64,000 nucleotides of DNA from Phoma sp. XZ068 (Eukaryota; Ascomycota; Dothideomycetes; Pleosporales; Didymellaceae), in NCBI GenBank assembly GCA_004835665.1, contig RBKR01000022.1, positions 930,001-994,000 on the forward strand, read 5' to 3'. The notes beneath the pieces are model-generated. The model was given only the letters and a program-made list of their open reading frames with translations, was not told the origin of the DNA and did not search any database. Within the stretch, counting starts at the first letter, position 1; each line of letters begins with the position of its first letter. The translations under genes were made by a program, and so were the position numbers. Positions 21,517 to 34,588 of the stretch are shown here, piece after piece.

Positions 21517-24500
21517 TCGAGGTTTGAGGATAAATAGAATTTGCGGGGTAGATGGTATATATTGCAGGTAACAGATAGTGGAGAAAGGGATAAGGCATTA
21601 TTGAACGTGGAGTGGAGAGGATCAGTGGCTTGGCTACGTTGGAGTGGGATGCGGGGTGTGTTGGTGTCTCGAAAACTGTTCTGCTGTACCCCGAGAGGGA
21701 GGGGAAGGACAGGGAAAGGGAGAAAGTTAAACAGTGCCTTGAGACTACCGCCCCGTTGCGTCACCTCTTCGAGGCAGATTTTCAAGTCTCGTACTGTACC
21801 AAGTTTCTGCCCTGGCTTGCAAAGGCTGTGCTGTTTTCCATGCTCGCACGGTCGGACTCGAGCACTCGGCTTCCGCATCCCGCGCTAGTGCAGGCTTAGC
21901 CTCCGCTGACATCCATCGCCAATCACCAACATCTGCTCAGCATGCGTCTGACAAGCCGGTCGGACGGCATCGCACGAGTGATTTGTCTGCTGCTGTATTG
22001 TGAAATCATATGTTGACTCAGTCCTCGTCACTCGGCCTTCGCTTGTCGGCTCCGTGCGGGCTGTGACACGGCGTCTTGCACAGCGTCGTTGCTATGGCGT
22101 AGTGTACCTGCAGATGGCAGGTCGGGTTTGTATATCACTGCTTACTTCTGCCTCTCTCTGCTTGCAAGTTATTTTTCATTCCTACTCTTCAAATCGATTT
22201 CCTTCCAAATAGACATACCAACCTCTCCAAACAATACATGAAGTTGGTGTCGTCATGTCGTCCACAATGTCCTTCCAGATCGCATCCGCGCTGTTCCAGT
22301 GGATGCTCAACGAGCCCCGCAACCCCACCAACTCAAACCACACTGTGACAAGATCGCCGGAGCTATCGTCGCGTACACATAGTCGTGCAAGTTCAATATC
22401 TACCACCAGGACAAGCCTGTCATCGTCATCCAGCCCGCGACCATCGTCGAGCTCGGAGCGGGCAGGTGCTCGATCGAGAAGCCCCGAGACGTCCCCGCTG
22501 CTAAGCGGCGCGGTGTATGGGACGAGACATACACATGCGGCTGGAAGGTGAGCGGGAGGAGTGGAAGGAATGGAGACTACACCCGAGTCGGTGTCTTCGA
22601 CGTGTGCTCATCGTAACGAGACGATGAGCACTGCCCGCAAATACATGCTTCAGGGTAAGGCGCTTAAAACAGAGAACAATCGATGGGATCGCTGAAGAAT
22701 ATTAGCAGAGATAAACTATGATTACCTTGGACGACAGCTATCCAGCATTTCCATCCAGCCTACCACTTGTAGGACCCTTTCAGTATCTGCAATGATGGCA
22801 TCGCTGTGAAGGGCAGGTTCAATGGCTCATTGCTTGGTACAACCATCAACCCGATAGCTTATGAATCAGTCAAGACGGGATGCTTAGAAACACTGCTCAA
22901 TGGTCCTCGCAGCATCATCGCGAGAATAGCCGCATGTTCTGCTTGGTCGGATTCGGACAAGAAGAGAGCCTACATTGGCTGCAGGCTGCAGCCGATGTGA
23001 GTGCCGGAGGATGGCAAGATTGGGTGCGTGAAGTCACGCCTTCAGCGTATGTGCGTTAGTAGTTCGATTAGTAATATTTTTCGATCGACGGCCTTGAGAA
23101 TGGTCACGACTACTACGTATTGAAGCTTGTTGGGGACATTGGCGTCTACATTGCTCACTCGAATATCGTGAACCTATTGAAGGGTGTAATGGTTGGCTGC
23201 GCTTGGCGCCTTGTTGCCACTGTCCATGGCAAGATCTGCGAAGTCTCGTACTTAAGTTTGTCAAATACAATTATCTTCGCCGAAACAGAGGGACTAACTC
23301 GATGAGTCGAGCAGGCCTCCTTGCCATCAAGATGGTCCAACTGGGCGGAAGATGTGATCGTCTTCGTATTTCCTGATAATTATTACAATTAACAAAGGTA
23401 GTACATGTTGTGCCATCCCACTGAGCCCTTGTAGCTTCTCTGCGACTGGGGAACTTCTAAAATCTGTCAAAGAACAGCGACTTCGGAACTAAGGGAGCTC
23501 GAGATATCGAAAGCGGAAACACAGTGACCGTACAATGACCACAAAGACCTGCGTTGATGCTCCATGTCCAAAGAGAGACGTGGGCGTGTCAGAGATACTT
23601 ACCTCGTTCGTGAAAGAGAGCCCTATCAAGGAGAATTTACAATAATAAATTAGAATCCAAGCAAAAAGTGCGGTCCATGCTCTGCAATAGATACCATGGA
23701 CTACTATTGACTAGTTTTCTGAAGACGAACATCCCAACAATTTATATTTTGATCTGATGAGCGATAATGCTCGTCCTAATACTGTCCGATCTGAAACCTG
23801 GTCTACCGATACTCCTACCATGTCGCATCTTTTAGCAGTTGACAGCCATTAGCCCAATATCAGATACAGCACATGCATGGTGTGAGATTCCCATTGATCG
23901 AATGGGGGTACTTGACCAGTCCATACCTTGATGGTGGTGCAGTTCATCTTAGTATCTGTCAATTTACGCTTACTCTCCGTTTACAATTTTGAAGAAGTTT
24001 TGAGGCAAGCTTAGATGGTCAAATGTGAGATTCGATAATTTACGTCTCTGTTCACTAGGCTTGTGACACACTGCCCCCTCACGAGCAGGCCTACAATCGG
24101 CGAACGACGCAACGACATTGACATCTACGAGGCTGAGCTGGAGAGAAATAACCAGATTGTGTTCTGAATTCTTGTCGCGTGGAGCTGATCTCGTTTCCGT
24201 AATATGAATTTGACGAGAACTTAGCTTTGAGGCACAATGGTATCTTCAACACATCTATTGTATCCTCCTTGGAAATAAGAGGGATATACATCATCTCCTC
24301 TCGAGGGTTTAGAGCTACAGAACGAGATGTTGAAGTCTCTCAAAACAGTGTGATACGTTTGGGGTTGGTACACATCTCCAACTTGAACGTTGACCAATCG
24401 TCGTGGAGCTGCTCAAACCGCGATACTTTGCGTACCTAGGTATCCAGACCAGTTCTTGTCCTGAAGAGGCAATTAATTATATTAGGTCTTACCAAAAAGA

Positions 24501-26186
24501 CACCGTTACAACAGCAAGTGTCCGTCTCAAGCAACCAAAGTCTTGTTTGATATACCTAGATACCTCTGGAAGATGATATCAAAGTTTCAGTCGTCACTCT
24601 GGTTAGCTGAATGGCTGCGAACAACGCAAATTTACTGAACGTGTGCTGAACTTCCGGTAACCTTCTGAAAGAATTGTTGGTTATAAAATTTAACGAGATT
24701 CCATGTGGACTCCTAGACCGAAAACAAGGGTGCTGGTGGCGCAATACCTTGTCGAGAGAGGCTAGGCTGCCAGCAAACCCGAAATCAGATCACCGAGTGC
24801 CGCGAACATCACCACCAACTTCACCCTATGTGCATCGCCATCACAGCATAATAGAAACTGTGCCACCATCACATAATTATACAAATGGCAGAGCGTCTTC
24901 CAAGCGGGTGCAGCAAGTCTTCGGTGTACTGACTAACTTCGTATCTCCGTAACATGTGCCAGACTCCAATTGGGCGCCGTCGCTTGGTCTTGTCTTACTG
25001 TTCAGATCATCGAAGGATTCACAGCTGAGCTCATCAAGTGGGTGTGAGCGACTGAAGGATTTTAGCCCCTTCCACATGCTGAGGCCTCCATCACTCAACA
25101 GTGTTATCATTGGCAAACGCTGGTCTGCCTTGGATGCGTGATGCATACTGCTTGCATTTTCTAGCCTTGTTTAGTCTTACGAAAGGGTGCCGCACTCCCT
25201 TTCGTACTTTCGTACTTCTACTGATATGGAAAGCCAAGCTGGTGGCAATGCTGGTCGCCTCGGTTGGATTGCATGCAGACCGTACGCATTCGTATGCACG
25301 CCATGGAAACCCCTCCTTTCACTGGAAATATTGCCCACCACTACGAGTCGCGGCTATTTCGTTGCAATTTCACCAATCTGCATCAATGAAAACAATGCAT
25401 CAAGTCGAATCAATGCGACTCTGACCCGGACCTTACGAAACGGGCTTGTGGTGACGGTGCTTATTCCAGGTTCGCCACGAAGTTAGGCATCCCACGCCGT
25501 ATCTCAACGCAAGCTGTAGCGAGTGGGAAAGACGGCAAATCTCCACCAACCTAACGACAAATGCCCGGTAAAGCATGATCTGGTCCAGCATGAGCCGTGT
25601 TCTGATCGTGGGAGCTGCTGATTGAACATGCATTTGCCTGACTACATGCACTGAATTAGCCGCCGTGTACTTCACCAGTAAGATTCTTAATTCGATCTCC
25701 ACTACAAGAAACGGAAAGAAAGGATCACGCCAACTGGCCAGGTGTTTGAGAGGCTTTCAGAACTACGCGGACAGAGGTAAAAGCCCGATTTTGTACCTGC
25801 AAGAAAGGATTTGACGGTATCCTATTCGATGCCTGCTGAAAAGCTCACCTCAGCTGATGCAAGGCCTCATTTGAAAGACTAGCTCCATGCTCTTCAGTAC
25901 GTAGAAGTAAGCTACCTGTCGAAAGACTATTGGTGGTGTGCCAGTCAGGAATCGGACTTCAGCAGCCTAGCGAGTGACCCTGTAGACGTCTCTTGACCCA
26001 GTTATATGGTTCTAACATGTCAATCCTAGTTATGACGAGTCTACCTGGGTCGGATTTGGCCTTACACCGGGGAGACGGGCAGTCATGCTGCGCCTGCAAG
26101 ACTATAAGGGCTAGGAATCATCCAGCTCCCCAGCTTTCTTTAACGTTGCATACCTTTCACATACCGAGATACAGCCAATCATAATA
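21517..26186. other. 4.7-kb gene desert before the PKS
   Basis: No intact gene is supported. A coding-like relic may lie at 22255-22620: an ATG frame of about 30 codons continues only after a frame change and an in-frame TAG. A second coding-like patch is at 23080-23305. The rest is AT-richer and full of stops. It separates the core genes from the PKS region. Confidence 0.5.
22255..22620 (+). pseudogene. possible small gene relic
   Basis: An ATG at 22255 opens 98 codons that turn Ser/Arg-rich. A neighbouring frame from about 22336 reads more like a protein, with CDKIAGAIVAYT, a TAG, then YHQDKPVIVIQPATIVELG, and three further cysteines. This suggests a small cysteine-containing protein broken by a frameshift and a stop. 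No family is recognised, and it may be chance. Confidence 0.25.
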
Positions 26187-29100
26187 ATGAGCTCGAAGAA
26201 CCGAGCGGGAGAACCAATTGCGGTGATTGGTAGCGGGTTTAGATTTCCTGGGGACGTCGATAATCCAACAAAGCTATGGGATTTGTTGCGTGAGCCTCAT
26301 GATGTGCAGAGTACCATTCCTGCAAATCGATTCAATCCAGAGGGCTTCTTCCATCCAACGAGCGATCACTGTGGGACTAGCAATACCCGCCATGGCTATT
26401 TCCTGACGGAAGACTACCAAAATTTCGACGCCCAATTCTTTGGTATCAAGCCTGTCGAAGCGAACTCGATGGACCCACAACAGCGGCTTCTGCTTGAGGT
26501 CATCTACGAGAGTGTTGAAGCTGCTGGTATTCCGATAGAGTTTCTACGTGGATCAGCGACATCGGTGTATGTTGGGCTGATGTCTGCAGACTACACCGAC
26601 TTGTTGAACCGCGACACGTCAGGATTTCCTGCCTATGTGGCTGCCGGCACTGCCCGCAGTATGATTTCGAATCGCGTATCGTACTTCTTCGACTGGCGAG
26701 GACCATCGATGACAATCGACACCGCATGTTCCTCGAGTCTAACCGCTGTACACCACGCAGTGCAATCACTGAGGTTAGGGGAATCTGAAGTGGCTCTTGC
26801 GGCAGGAGCAAACTTGATTCTGGGACCAGAGCAATTCCTTGCGGGAACGAAAATGAAGATGCTGTCACCAGACGGACGGTCATATATGTGGGATTCACGC
26901 GCTAACGGATATGCTAGGGGCGAAGCTGTTGTGGCTGTTGTACTTAAGACATTAAGTGCTGCAATAAGAGACGGTGATGACATCGAAAGCGTTCTTGTGG
27001 AAACTGGCCTCAATCAAGACGGCAAAACAAAGGGTCTAACGGTGCCGAGTGCATCAGCACAAGTTGATCTCATCAAGGCGACATATATGAGGGCAGGACT
27101 CGATCTGACCCAAGCTTCTGACCAACCGCAGTATTTTGAAGCACATGGTACCGGAACACCTACTGGAGATCCCGTAGAAGCTGAGGCGATACATAGTGCT
27201 TTCTTCAAGAATGCCGAGCCCGGTCATGCTACAGAACACCTACATGTAGGTTCCATAAAGACAGTCATCGGCCATACTGAAGGTGCAGCTGGACTGGCCG
27301 GACTCATAAAGGCATCTTTGGCCCTGAAGCACGGAATAATACCCCCGAACCTATTATTTGAAAACCTTGCACCGGCCATAAAACCTTTCTACGATAATCT
27401 GGAGATTGTCACCAAAGCAAGACCATGGCCAGCCTTGGCAAAAGGAGCTGTTAGACGTGCCAGCGTTAATTCATTTGTAAGAAGCCTGTTCCACAATACA
27501 TAGAGGTGGTCTAACTATATGCAGGGTTTCGGAGGCGCAAATGCTCATTGCATTTTAGAAAGTTACGTTCCTCCCGATGAGGTTGTTCCAGCAACGTTCA
27601 CCCCGGTGCATACTCCCTTCGTGTTCTCAGCACCTTCGGAGAAGGGTCTTTCAGACATGATTACTTCTTACTCCACATATCTGAACTTCTCACCATCGGT
27701 CAATCTCCGCGATCTATCATATACGTTATGCAACAGAAGGAGTGTCTTCCAATGCAGGAAGGTATTCTCCGCCAGAGATATTGAAGGCCTTCGCTCAAAG
27801 ATGCGCGCCTTCACTGAAGGTGGGAACGAGGGATTGATTACTACTGTACCATCAAATGCGTCTCCACCTCGGATTCTGGGGATTTTCACTGGCCAAGGAG
27901 CTCAATGGGCGGGGATGGCGAGTAAATTGATGCAGCTACCAGCAGCCGCGAAAACTATCGATGATCTTGAGCAAAGCTTGGCTGAACTACATGATCCACC
28001 AACGTGGTCATTGAAAGCTGAGCTGTCGGCGAGTAAGTCATCCTCTCGAATAACAGAAGCTGCTCTGGCACAGCCGGCTTGTACGGCTGTGCAAATCCTC
28101 TTGGTAGATCTGTTGCGAGCCGCTGGAATCCGCTTTTCAGCTGTTGTAGGGCACAGCTCTGGGGAGATAGCTGCGGCCTATGCCGCAGGCTACTTATCTG
28201 CAAGAGATGCAATACGCATAGCGTACTACCGCGGCGTGCACCTACACTTAGTTAAGGGTGAGAATGGTGAGGCTGGTGCCATGCTTGCTATTGGGGCATC
28301 TTATGAGGAAGCAGAGAACATTTGCTATCTCGACGAATATCGTGGGAAACTCTGTGTTGCTGCTAGTAACTCCGCGTCAAGCGTAACACTTTCTGGTGAT
28401 GTCGAAGCAATTGAAAGTGTCAAATCTATGTTTCAAGGGAGAAACAAGTTTGCGAGACGCCTTCGGGTCGATAATGCATGTAAGTGTGCTACCTACATCA
28501 CCTAACGGGCACAACACTAATCTACCTCAGATCACTCCCACTATATGACAGCCTGCTCTGAAGCTATCACAAAATCTCTCCGTGTTTGCAAAATCGTATC
28601 TTGTCGACCGAACCGGCCAGATTGCCTTTGGGTTTCTAGTGTCTATCACAAGGACGTTGCAGAAATCACAGATGACCTCAACGACATTTATTGGCACAGC
28701 AATACGGTGGGCCCAGTACTCTTCTCTCAAGCGCTCGAGCACACTTTGCAAAATTGTGCATTTGATTTTGCGGTAGAGGTCGGAGCGCATCCGGCTCTGA
28801 AAGGACCTGCTTCCCAGGTCATTGAGGAAGCTCTTGGCCATTCTATTCCCTACACTGGAATGCTCAGCCGTAATGTAGACGATGTCGAAGCATTCTCCAG
28901 TGGTCTAGGATACATATGGGCCCATTTCAGCGATGCTGTAGTTGACTTCGCTGGGTACGATCGTCTCCTGAATCCTTTCGAAGTGCCAAGGATGCTCAAA
29001 GGGTTGCCTACATATTCCTGGCAACATCAAAGATCTTTCTGGCACGAAACTAGGATCTCTAAGATGTTTAGATCCCGCGACACCTACAATGAGCTCCTCG

Positions 29101-32100
29101 GTGCTAGGAACCCCAACTACTCAGAGGATCAAATCTCATGGACAAAACACTTTATCCCAAAAGAATCATCATGGGTCTTGGGACATCGCATTCAGGGTCA
29201 GCTAATCTTCCCCGGAGCCGGCTTCATGTCGTCGGCTTTTGAAGCTGCACGAGAAGTTGCTGGTGAACAATCTATGAAGCTCATTGAGTTGACGGACTTT
29301 GTGTTTGGCCAGGCATTGGTCTTTGATTCTGAAGACTTACACATGGAGATTGTCACCTCTTTGTATAACATCCGTCGCCAAGAATCTGTCCTGACGGCCG
29401 AGTTTAAATGCCACTCAATCGCCAACGAAGAGGCCGGTCCGATGTCACTCAATGCAAGTGCGAAACTCAACATCATCTTTGGTGAATCGGATGCAAATAT
29501 ACTGCAGCCTGTTCCAGAGTCGACTTTTGGAATGATGGAAGTCGACCCTGAGAGGTTTTACAGTTCCATCGCTAGCTGTGGGTATCACTACGCTGGGGCT
29601 TTCAAAGCCCTGACGTCAGTAGAAAGGAAACTTGGCTTTGCCACCGGCCAAATCCAGGTACCCGAGGATTTTGCCAGCACAGAACTCCTGATACATCCCG
29701 CAGCTCTGGATGTGGCTATGCACAGTATCTTAGCAGCATACTGCTATCCAGGGGACGGCCGCTTAGTGTCAATTGAGCTGCCGACCGACGTGTTGAGCAT
29801 CACCCTCAATCCAATGCAGGCACTCGGGAATTCATGCACGGAGAATTTACGATTTGTATCATACAGTAGGGATGATAGTAGCCAAGCGATGGGAGATGTG
29901 ACCCTTTTCCCCGCAGACGGTACAAATGCCATGCTACACCTAGGAGGTCTACGCACAAAACCTTTGACCCCCGCCACGCCAGCAACTGATGTCCATCTTT
30001 TCTCTGAGACAATATGGGACTCAGCATATCCAATATGCACTAATGCATCAAGCGAAAACCTAGCGGGCGAAGAAAGCAGAGAAGGGGTCTTTCAAGCGAT
30101 GGCTGCCACCGTCAAGAACATAAGCCATCGCTATCCAGTCATGAACATTTTGGAGTACGTCTAATATTACATTTTTACCTACTTCACTAACAATAAAATT
30201 CTAGGATTAATGCTGGTACAATTGGTGCTACAAAACTAATCTTGACAGAGCTGAACGGGACTTTCGCCTCCTACACCTACGCTGACACTTCCATGGACGG
30301 CCTGGAGCGTACCAAAGAATCCTTTGACTCAAATGATCCAAAGATGATATTCAAGACCCTGGACCTTGTGAACGATGTTGTCAGCCAAGGCTATACTGAA
30401 CACTTCTACGATGTAGTCATTGTGTCTACTGCGCTAGACTCTGCTACCGGACTTGAACAGAGAATGAAAAGTATAAGAGGACTAATGAAAGCAGGCGGTT
30501 ATGTTCTTCTTTTGAAGACTATTGGAAGTGAGGCCATGAGATCAAACTCTCTACGGGATGAACCCTCGATGCCACTGCTGGATCAGGAAGAAGGCGGCCA
30601 TCTCTTATTGCCAACGGAAATCACCCTGGACTGGAGCAGACTGACAAAAGAGAACAGATTTGTCACCGTGAGCACAATACCTGCATGCGTAGTCTCTAAG
30701 TCAATTCTCTACTATGCTATGATGTTACAGGCTGTTGACGACCGCATCGAGTTCCTCCGTGATCCGCTCGCGGCGACATCAGAGAGGCTACTCCCGGCAG
30801 AGCTCACGTTGATTGGCGGTGCAACAAATGCCAGTTCAGATTGTCTGTCGCATCTTACCGATATCTTGACTGGTTACTGCAGTAACCTCATTCGAGCTCA
30901 AGGTGCCGAAACTCTCTCCGGTGTTGACATTCCCGTGGGTGGCACTGTCGTCTTGTTGCAGGACCACGACAAGCCAATATTCGAAAATCTTGACGAGCAT
31001 AAGCTCAGTGGTTTGCAAAAAATATTTGAAAAGAGCAGGAATGTGTTGTGGATCATTCATGGTTACAAACGCAATTCGCCACAGGCCAGGATGGCTGTAG
31101 CCTTTACAAGGTGCTTGCTACAAGAGATGCCCCATGTAAGGCTTCAATTTCTGGACCTACCGTCATCCGACGCACTGAATGCCACTCTCATTTCGCAGTA
31201 TCTGTTGAGATTGCTTGTTATAGACAAGTGGGAGGAACAGGGTCGCCTCAGCAACATGCTCTGGACCGTGGAGCCTGAGATCTCTTACGAAAATGGACGC
31301 GATTTCATCCCTCGAGTGAAGCTCAACAAAACACTGAACGATCGCTACAACTCTGCTCATCGGCATATCACAGAGTCGGTAGACCCACACGAGACGCCTG
31401 TGGCCCTATCAGCCAACAGTCACAACCACATCCTCACACCAAAGCATGAGTTCGGTTCCCCACAGATGCCACGCGATGCCAATACATCGACCATTTGTGT
31501 CATGTACTCGCTGCTCAAGGCGGTCAAGGTGGAGCATTGTGGATACTTCTACCTGCTACTGGGCACGAATAAAGCCACTGGTGAGCAAGTTATTGCTTTG
31601 TCGAGCACGCTTTCGCGCGAGGTCGATGTGCCAAAGAGCTTGCTAAGAGCTTGCTCTTTGCCAATATTCGAGGCCCTGGAAAGTCTCAGATCTCTGTTCT
31701 ACGGTCTGGTGTCACACACAGCTCTTCAAGATCTCGACAAAGGTGACTCTCTACTTGTATTAGAACCCGAGAACAACCTCGCTACTGTACTTCAATCCTT
31801 CGCTGCAGCGCGAGGCATTCACCCCCTCTTCTTCACAACGGGAAATAACTTAAAGAGCCAGGGCGCATGGAGAAATTTTTACCCTCATGCCACCAATCGG
31901 GAGATTGACTTCTCGATATCTCGTCGACTTTCACGAGTAATCCTGTGGGATAAGTCCGATGATTGGTTGCACAAAATATCCAAACTCGTATCAACTGACA
32001 TCACAATTGATACGTGTGAGTCTTACTTGGGCAGTAAAGGCTCGAAACTGGCCGCTAGTGCGATCGAAAGGGTATCCAACGCGTTAAATTTGGTGCAGAG

Positions 32101-34045
32101 TGAACTCCGCCAGGCTGCCCCCATGATCAATGCCATCGGAGCAGACATTCTTCCGCTGGAAAGGATAGCTTGCCTACCCTTGAATAGTTATACTTCTGCA
32201 ATCGTAGACTGGACAGCTGTGTCTAAGGTCTCGATGATTGTTGAACCAGTTGACAGCTTAATCCAGTTTCGTGGCGACAGGACATATTGGCTAATAGGTC
32301 TCACTGGGGCTCTGGGCCTATCACTTTGTCAATGGATGATCTTGAGAGGAGCCAAAAACATTGTCCTTTCTAGTCGAAACCCGAACATAGATTCTCGTTG
32401 GATGAGATACTTTGATTCACTGGACGCAACTGTCCAGGTCTACGCTAATGATGTTACGGACCGCGAATCTGTCACCTCGGTCTACAAAAAAATCCAAGCT
32501 GAAATGCCGCCGATCGCGGGTATATGCCACGGTGCCATGGTAATCCAAGATGCATTGGTCCGGGACCTTGACATGCCGAGAGTGGAACAGGTGCTGAAGC
32601 CAAAAGTCAACGGAGCTGTCCATCTTGATCAAGTCTTCCAGAACTACGAACTTGACTTCTTTGTACTGCTTTCATCAATCGCAGCTGTCACAGGCAACCC
32701 GGGACAAGCAGCGTATGCTGCTGCCAATGGGTTTCTAGCTGGACTTGCTGCTCAACGACGAGCGCGTGGGTTTGCGGCATCTACTGTAAACTTAGGTGCC
32801 ATCATGGGTAGCGGCTATGTCACTCGAGGGCTTACGTTGGGCCAGCAGGAAGCGTTGCAGAAAGCTGGTGTCATGTGGACATCGGAACAAGATTTCCATG
32901 CTGCATTTGCTGAAGCGGTTATAGCCAGTGCACCGGTGCCAAGTTCAAGTGGCGAATTCAGTACCGGCGTGCGTGTTGCCTACGCTGATGACGAGCACAG
33001 GCCGAAACATTTGAACAATCCGATCTTCTCACATTTACTGCTGCCAAGTAGTTGTGTGGAATCCCCCCAGAGTACAAATGAACCAGTCGCGTCTGTTAGG
33101 GCGCAATTGCTCCAAGTCTCAAATTCTGAGGAAGTTAATCAAATTTTAACGAGTGGGTTGCTCATATTACGATGCTCTGAGGAGTTTTACTAACAGTGTG
33201 TAGATTTCCTTACTTCCAGGCTTCGAAAGGCACTCCAGATGGCTCCAGATGCTAATATTTCAGACCAAACGGCCGACATACTTGGTATCGACTCCCTGAT
33301 TGCTGTTGAGATGCGATCATGGCTTTTGAAGGAGCTCAGAATTGAGATGCCAGTCCTGAAGATCATTGGTGGCTTCACAATGCGGGAAGTTGTAGAGTTT
33401 GCACAGGGATTACTCGATCCCATATTGACACCGGCGCTTGCTGCATATGGGACTTCGGGGACAGAAGCAACGCTCGAGAAAGCTAGAGCCAAAACAGTTG
33501 GGACGCTCTCGCAAATTCCTCGTGTGGAGAGGATATTACCTAAATCCACGCCAGCGTCTACATGTGCGATCGAAGCCACGGGCATTGGAACAGGAAAGAC
33601 AGAATGTCTGAAAGCCGGGGATACAACAGCCCTGTTCGAAAAGACTGTTTCCATTGACCCGTCATCACACCCCGAGCGCACTGATTTGGGAGCTCCGTTG
33701 ACTGCAAGCACGCCTTTGGCTTCTTCTGAGACCCGTGAGCATATACCCTACGACTCTATTGTCAGTACTCAATTGAGGACTACAGAGGCAAAATCACAGG
33801 CACTGAAGGTTCTGGGCATTCCAGAGGCTGCAAGGGAAACAGAAGCAAAAACTACTGTCCCGCGGAGCTCTTTTGACGCACGAACCTCGCAACAGGTCAG
33901 GCAGAGTAAGCCATTGGCTATTCATACCACATCAAGTGCGTCACCAGAGTCAAGCAAGTCTGATCTGCGCATCAAATTACGACATCGCGCCTTCCAATCG
34001 CGTCCTATAAGAAGGCTGCTTCATTATCTAAAGGTGCAAGCTTAG
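26187..34045 (+). CDS. reducing polyketide synthase (KS-AT-DH-cMT-psiER-KR-ACP)
   Basis: This is an iterative type I PKS of 2552 residues in five exons: 26187..27476, 27525..28479, 28531..30154, 30205..33152 and 33204..34045. The KS is complete (DTACSSS, C181; EAHGTGT; GHTEGAAG). The AT has GHSSGE (about 639) and YHSHYM. The DH has GHRIQGQLIFPG (about 966) and HPAALD. The cMT SAM motif is altered: EINAGTIGAT replaces the usual E-x-GAGTGGAT. The stretch between cMT and KR has no ER NADPH motif, as in the pseudo-ER of hybrids. The KR has GLTGALGLS and the YAAAN dyad. The ACP serine lies in GIDSL (about 2301). A Ser/Thr-rich tail of about 200 residues follows. This order without a working ER is that of PKS-NRPS hybrids, but no NRPS module follows. 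The product cannot be predicted. Confidence 0.93.
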
Positions 34046-34588
34046 GTCCTGTTCTGCGATGTCTCATTAACCTGTCTTTTCACTTTAGCAACATGCTCTA
34101 CAGGAAAAAGATTACGTCATTTAACGTATTGTTTTGCCAAAATTCAGCATGTTCAGAAGGTTTGCCTGAACTGTTAGAGCAAGATTGTATTGAGACAATC
34201 AAGATCAAGATGATGGCACCAAAAGAGTCTCTAATCGATTAAAAACTGGTGGTAGCCACTTGAGAAATTTGTAAACAAGCAAGGGAATCTAAACGTCCAC
34301 TGTCCATGAAATTGCTTGCCACGAAGATTGCACCAACGATCTATTTGTATTGCCTGGATAGCACGCGACTAGTGGTTGAACCGCTCCCTGACTTCTACCT
34401 CTACCGCTACCCTTCGTCGCATAGGGGCCGTGTCCCAAAGAAAACAGAAGAACAAAGAAAAAAGAACTCGCTCGACGATAAGGTTGCGAGGCACTTTAAT
34501 CTGCAACCTCTGATGGCTCAGCAAGGAGAAAGGCGTTGCCGTGCATGTTCATCTACTCAGTTGCGCGATTTTTGGCTCCATGTTGAGA
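34046..34588. other. PKS 3' region, possible remnant of a condensation domain
   Basis: Just after the PKS stop, a well-formed intron-like segment (34034 to about 34088, GTGCAA..CTTTAG with a pyrimidine tract) and an open frame in another phase continue for about 60 codons. The frame includes KKITSFNVLF, which resembles the start of fungal NRPS condensation domains. After about 34250 nothing is seen. Confidence 0.35.

Noticed and set aside
30205..32280. A functional enoylreductase domain in the PKS
   Set aside because: The region has ER-like length between cMT and KR but no NADPH-binding glycine motif, so I call it a pseudo-ER.
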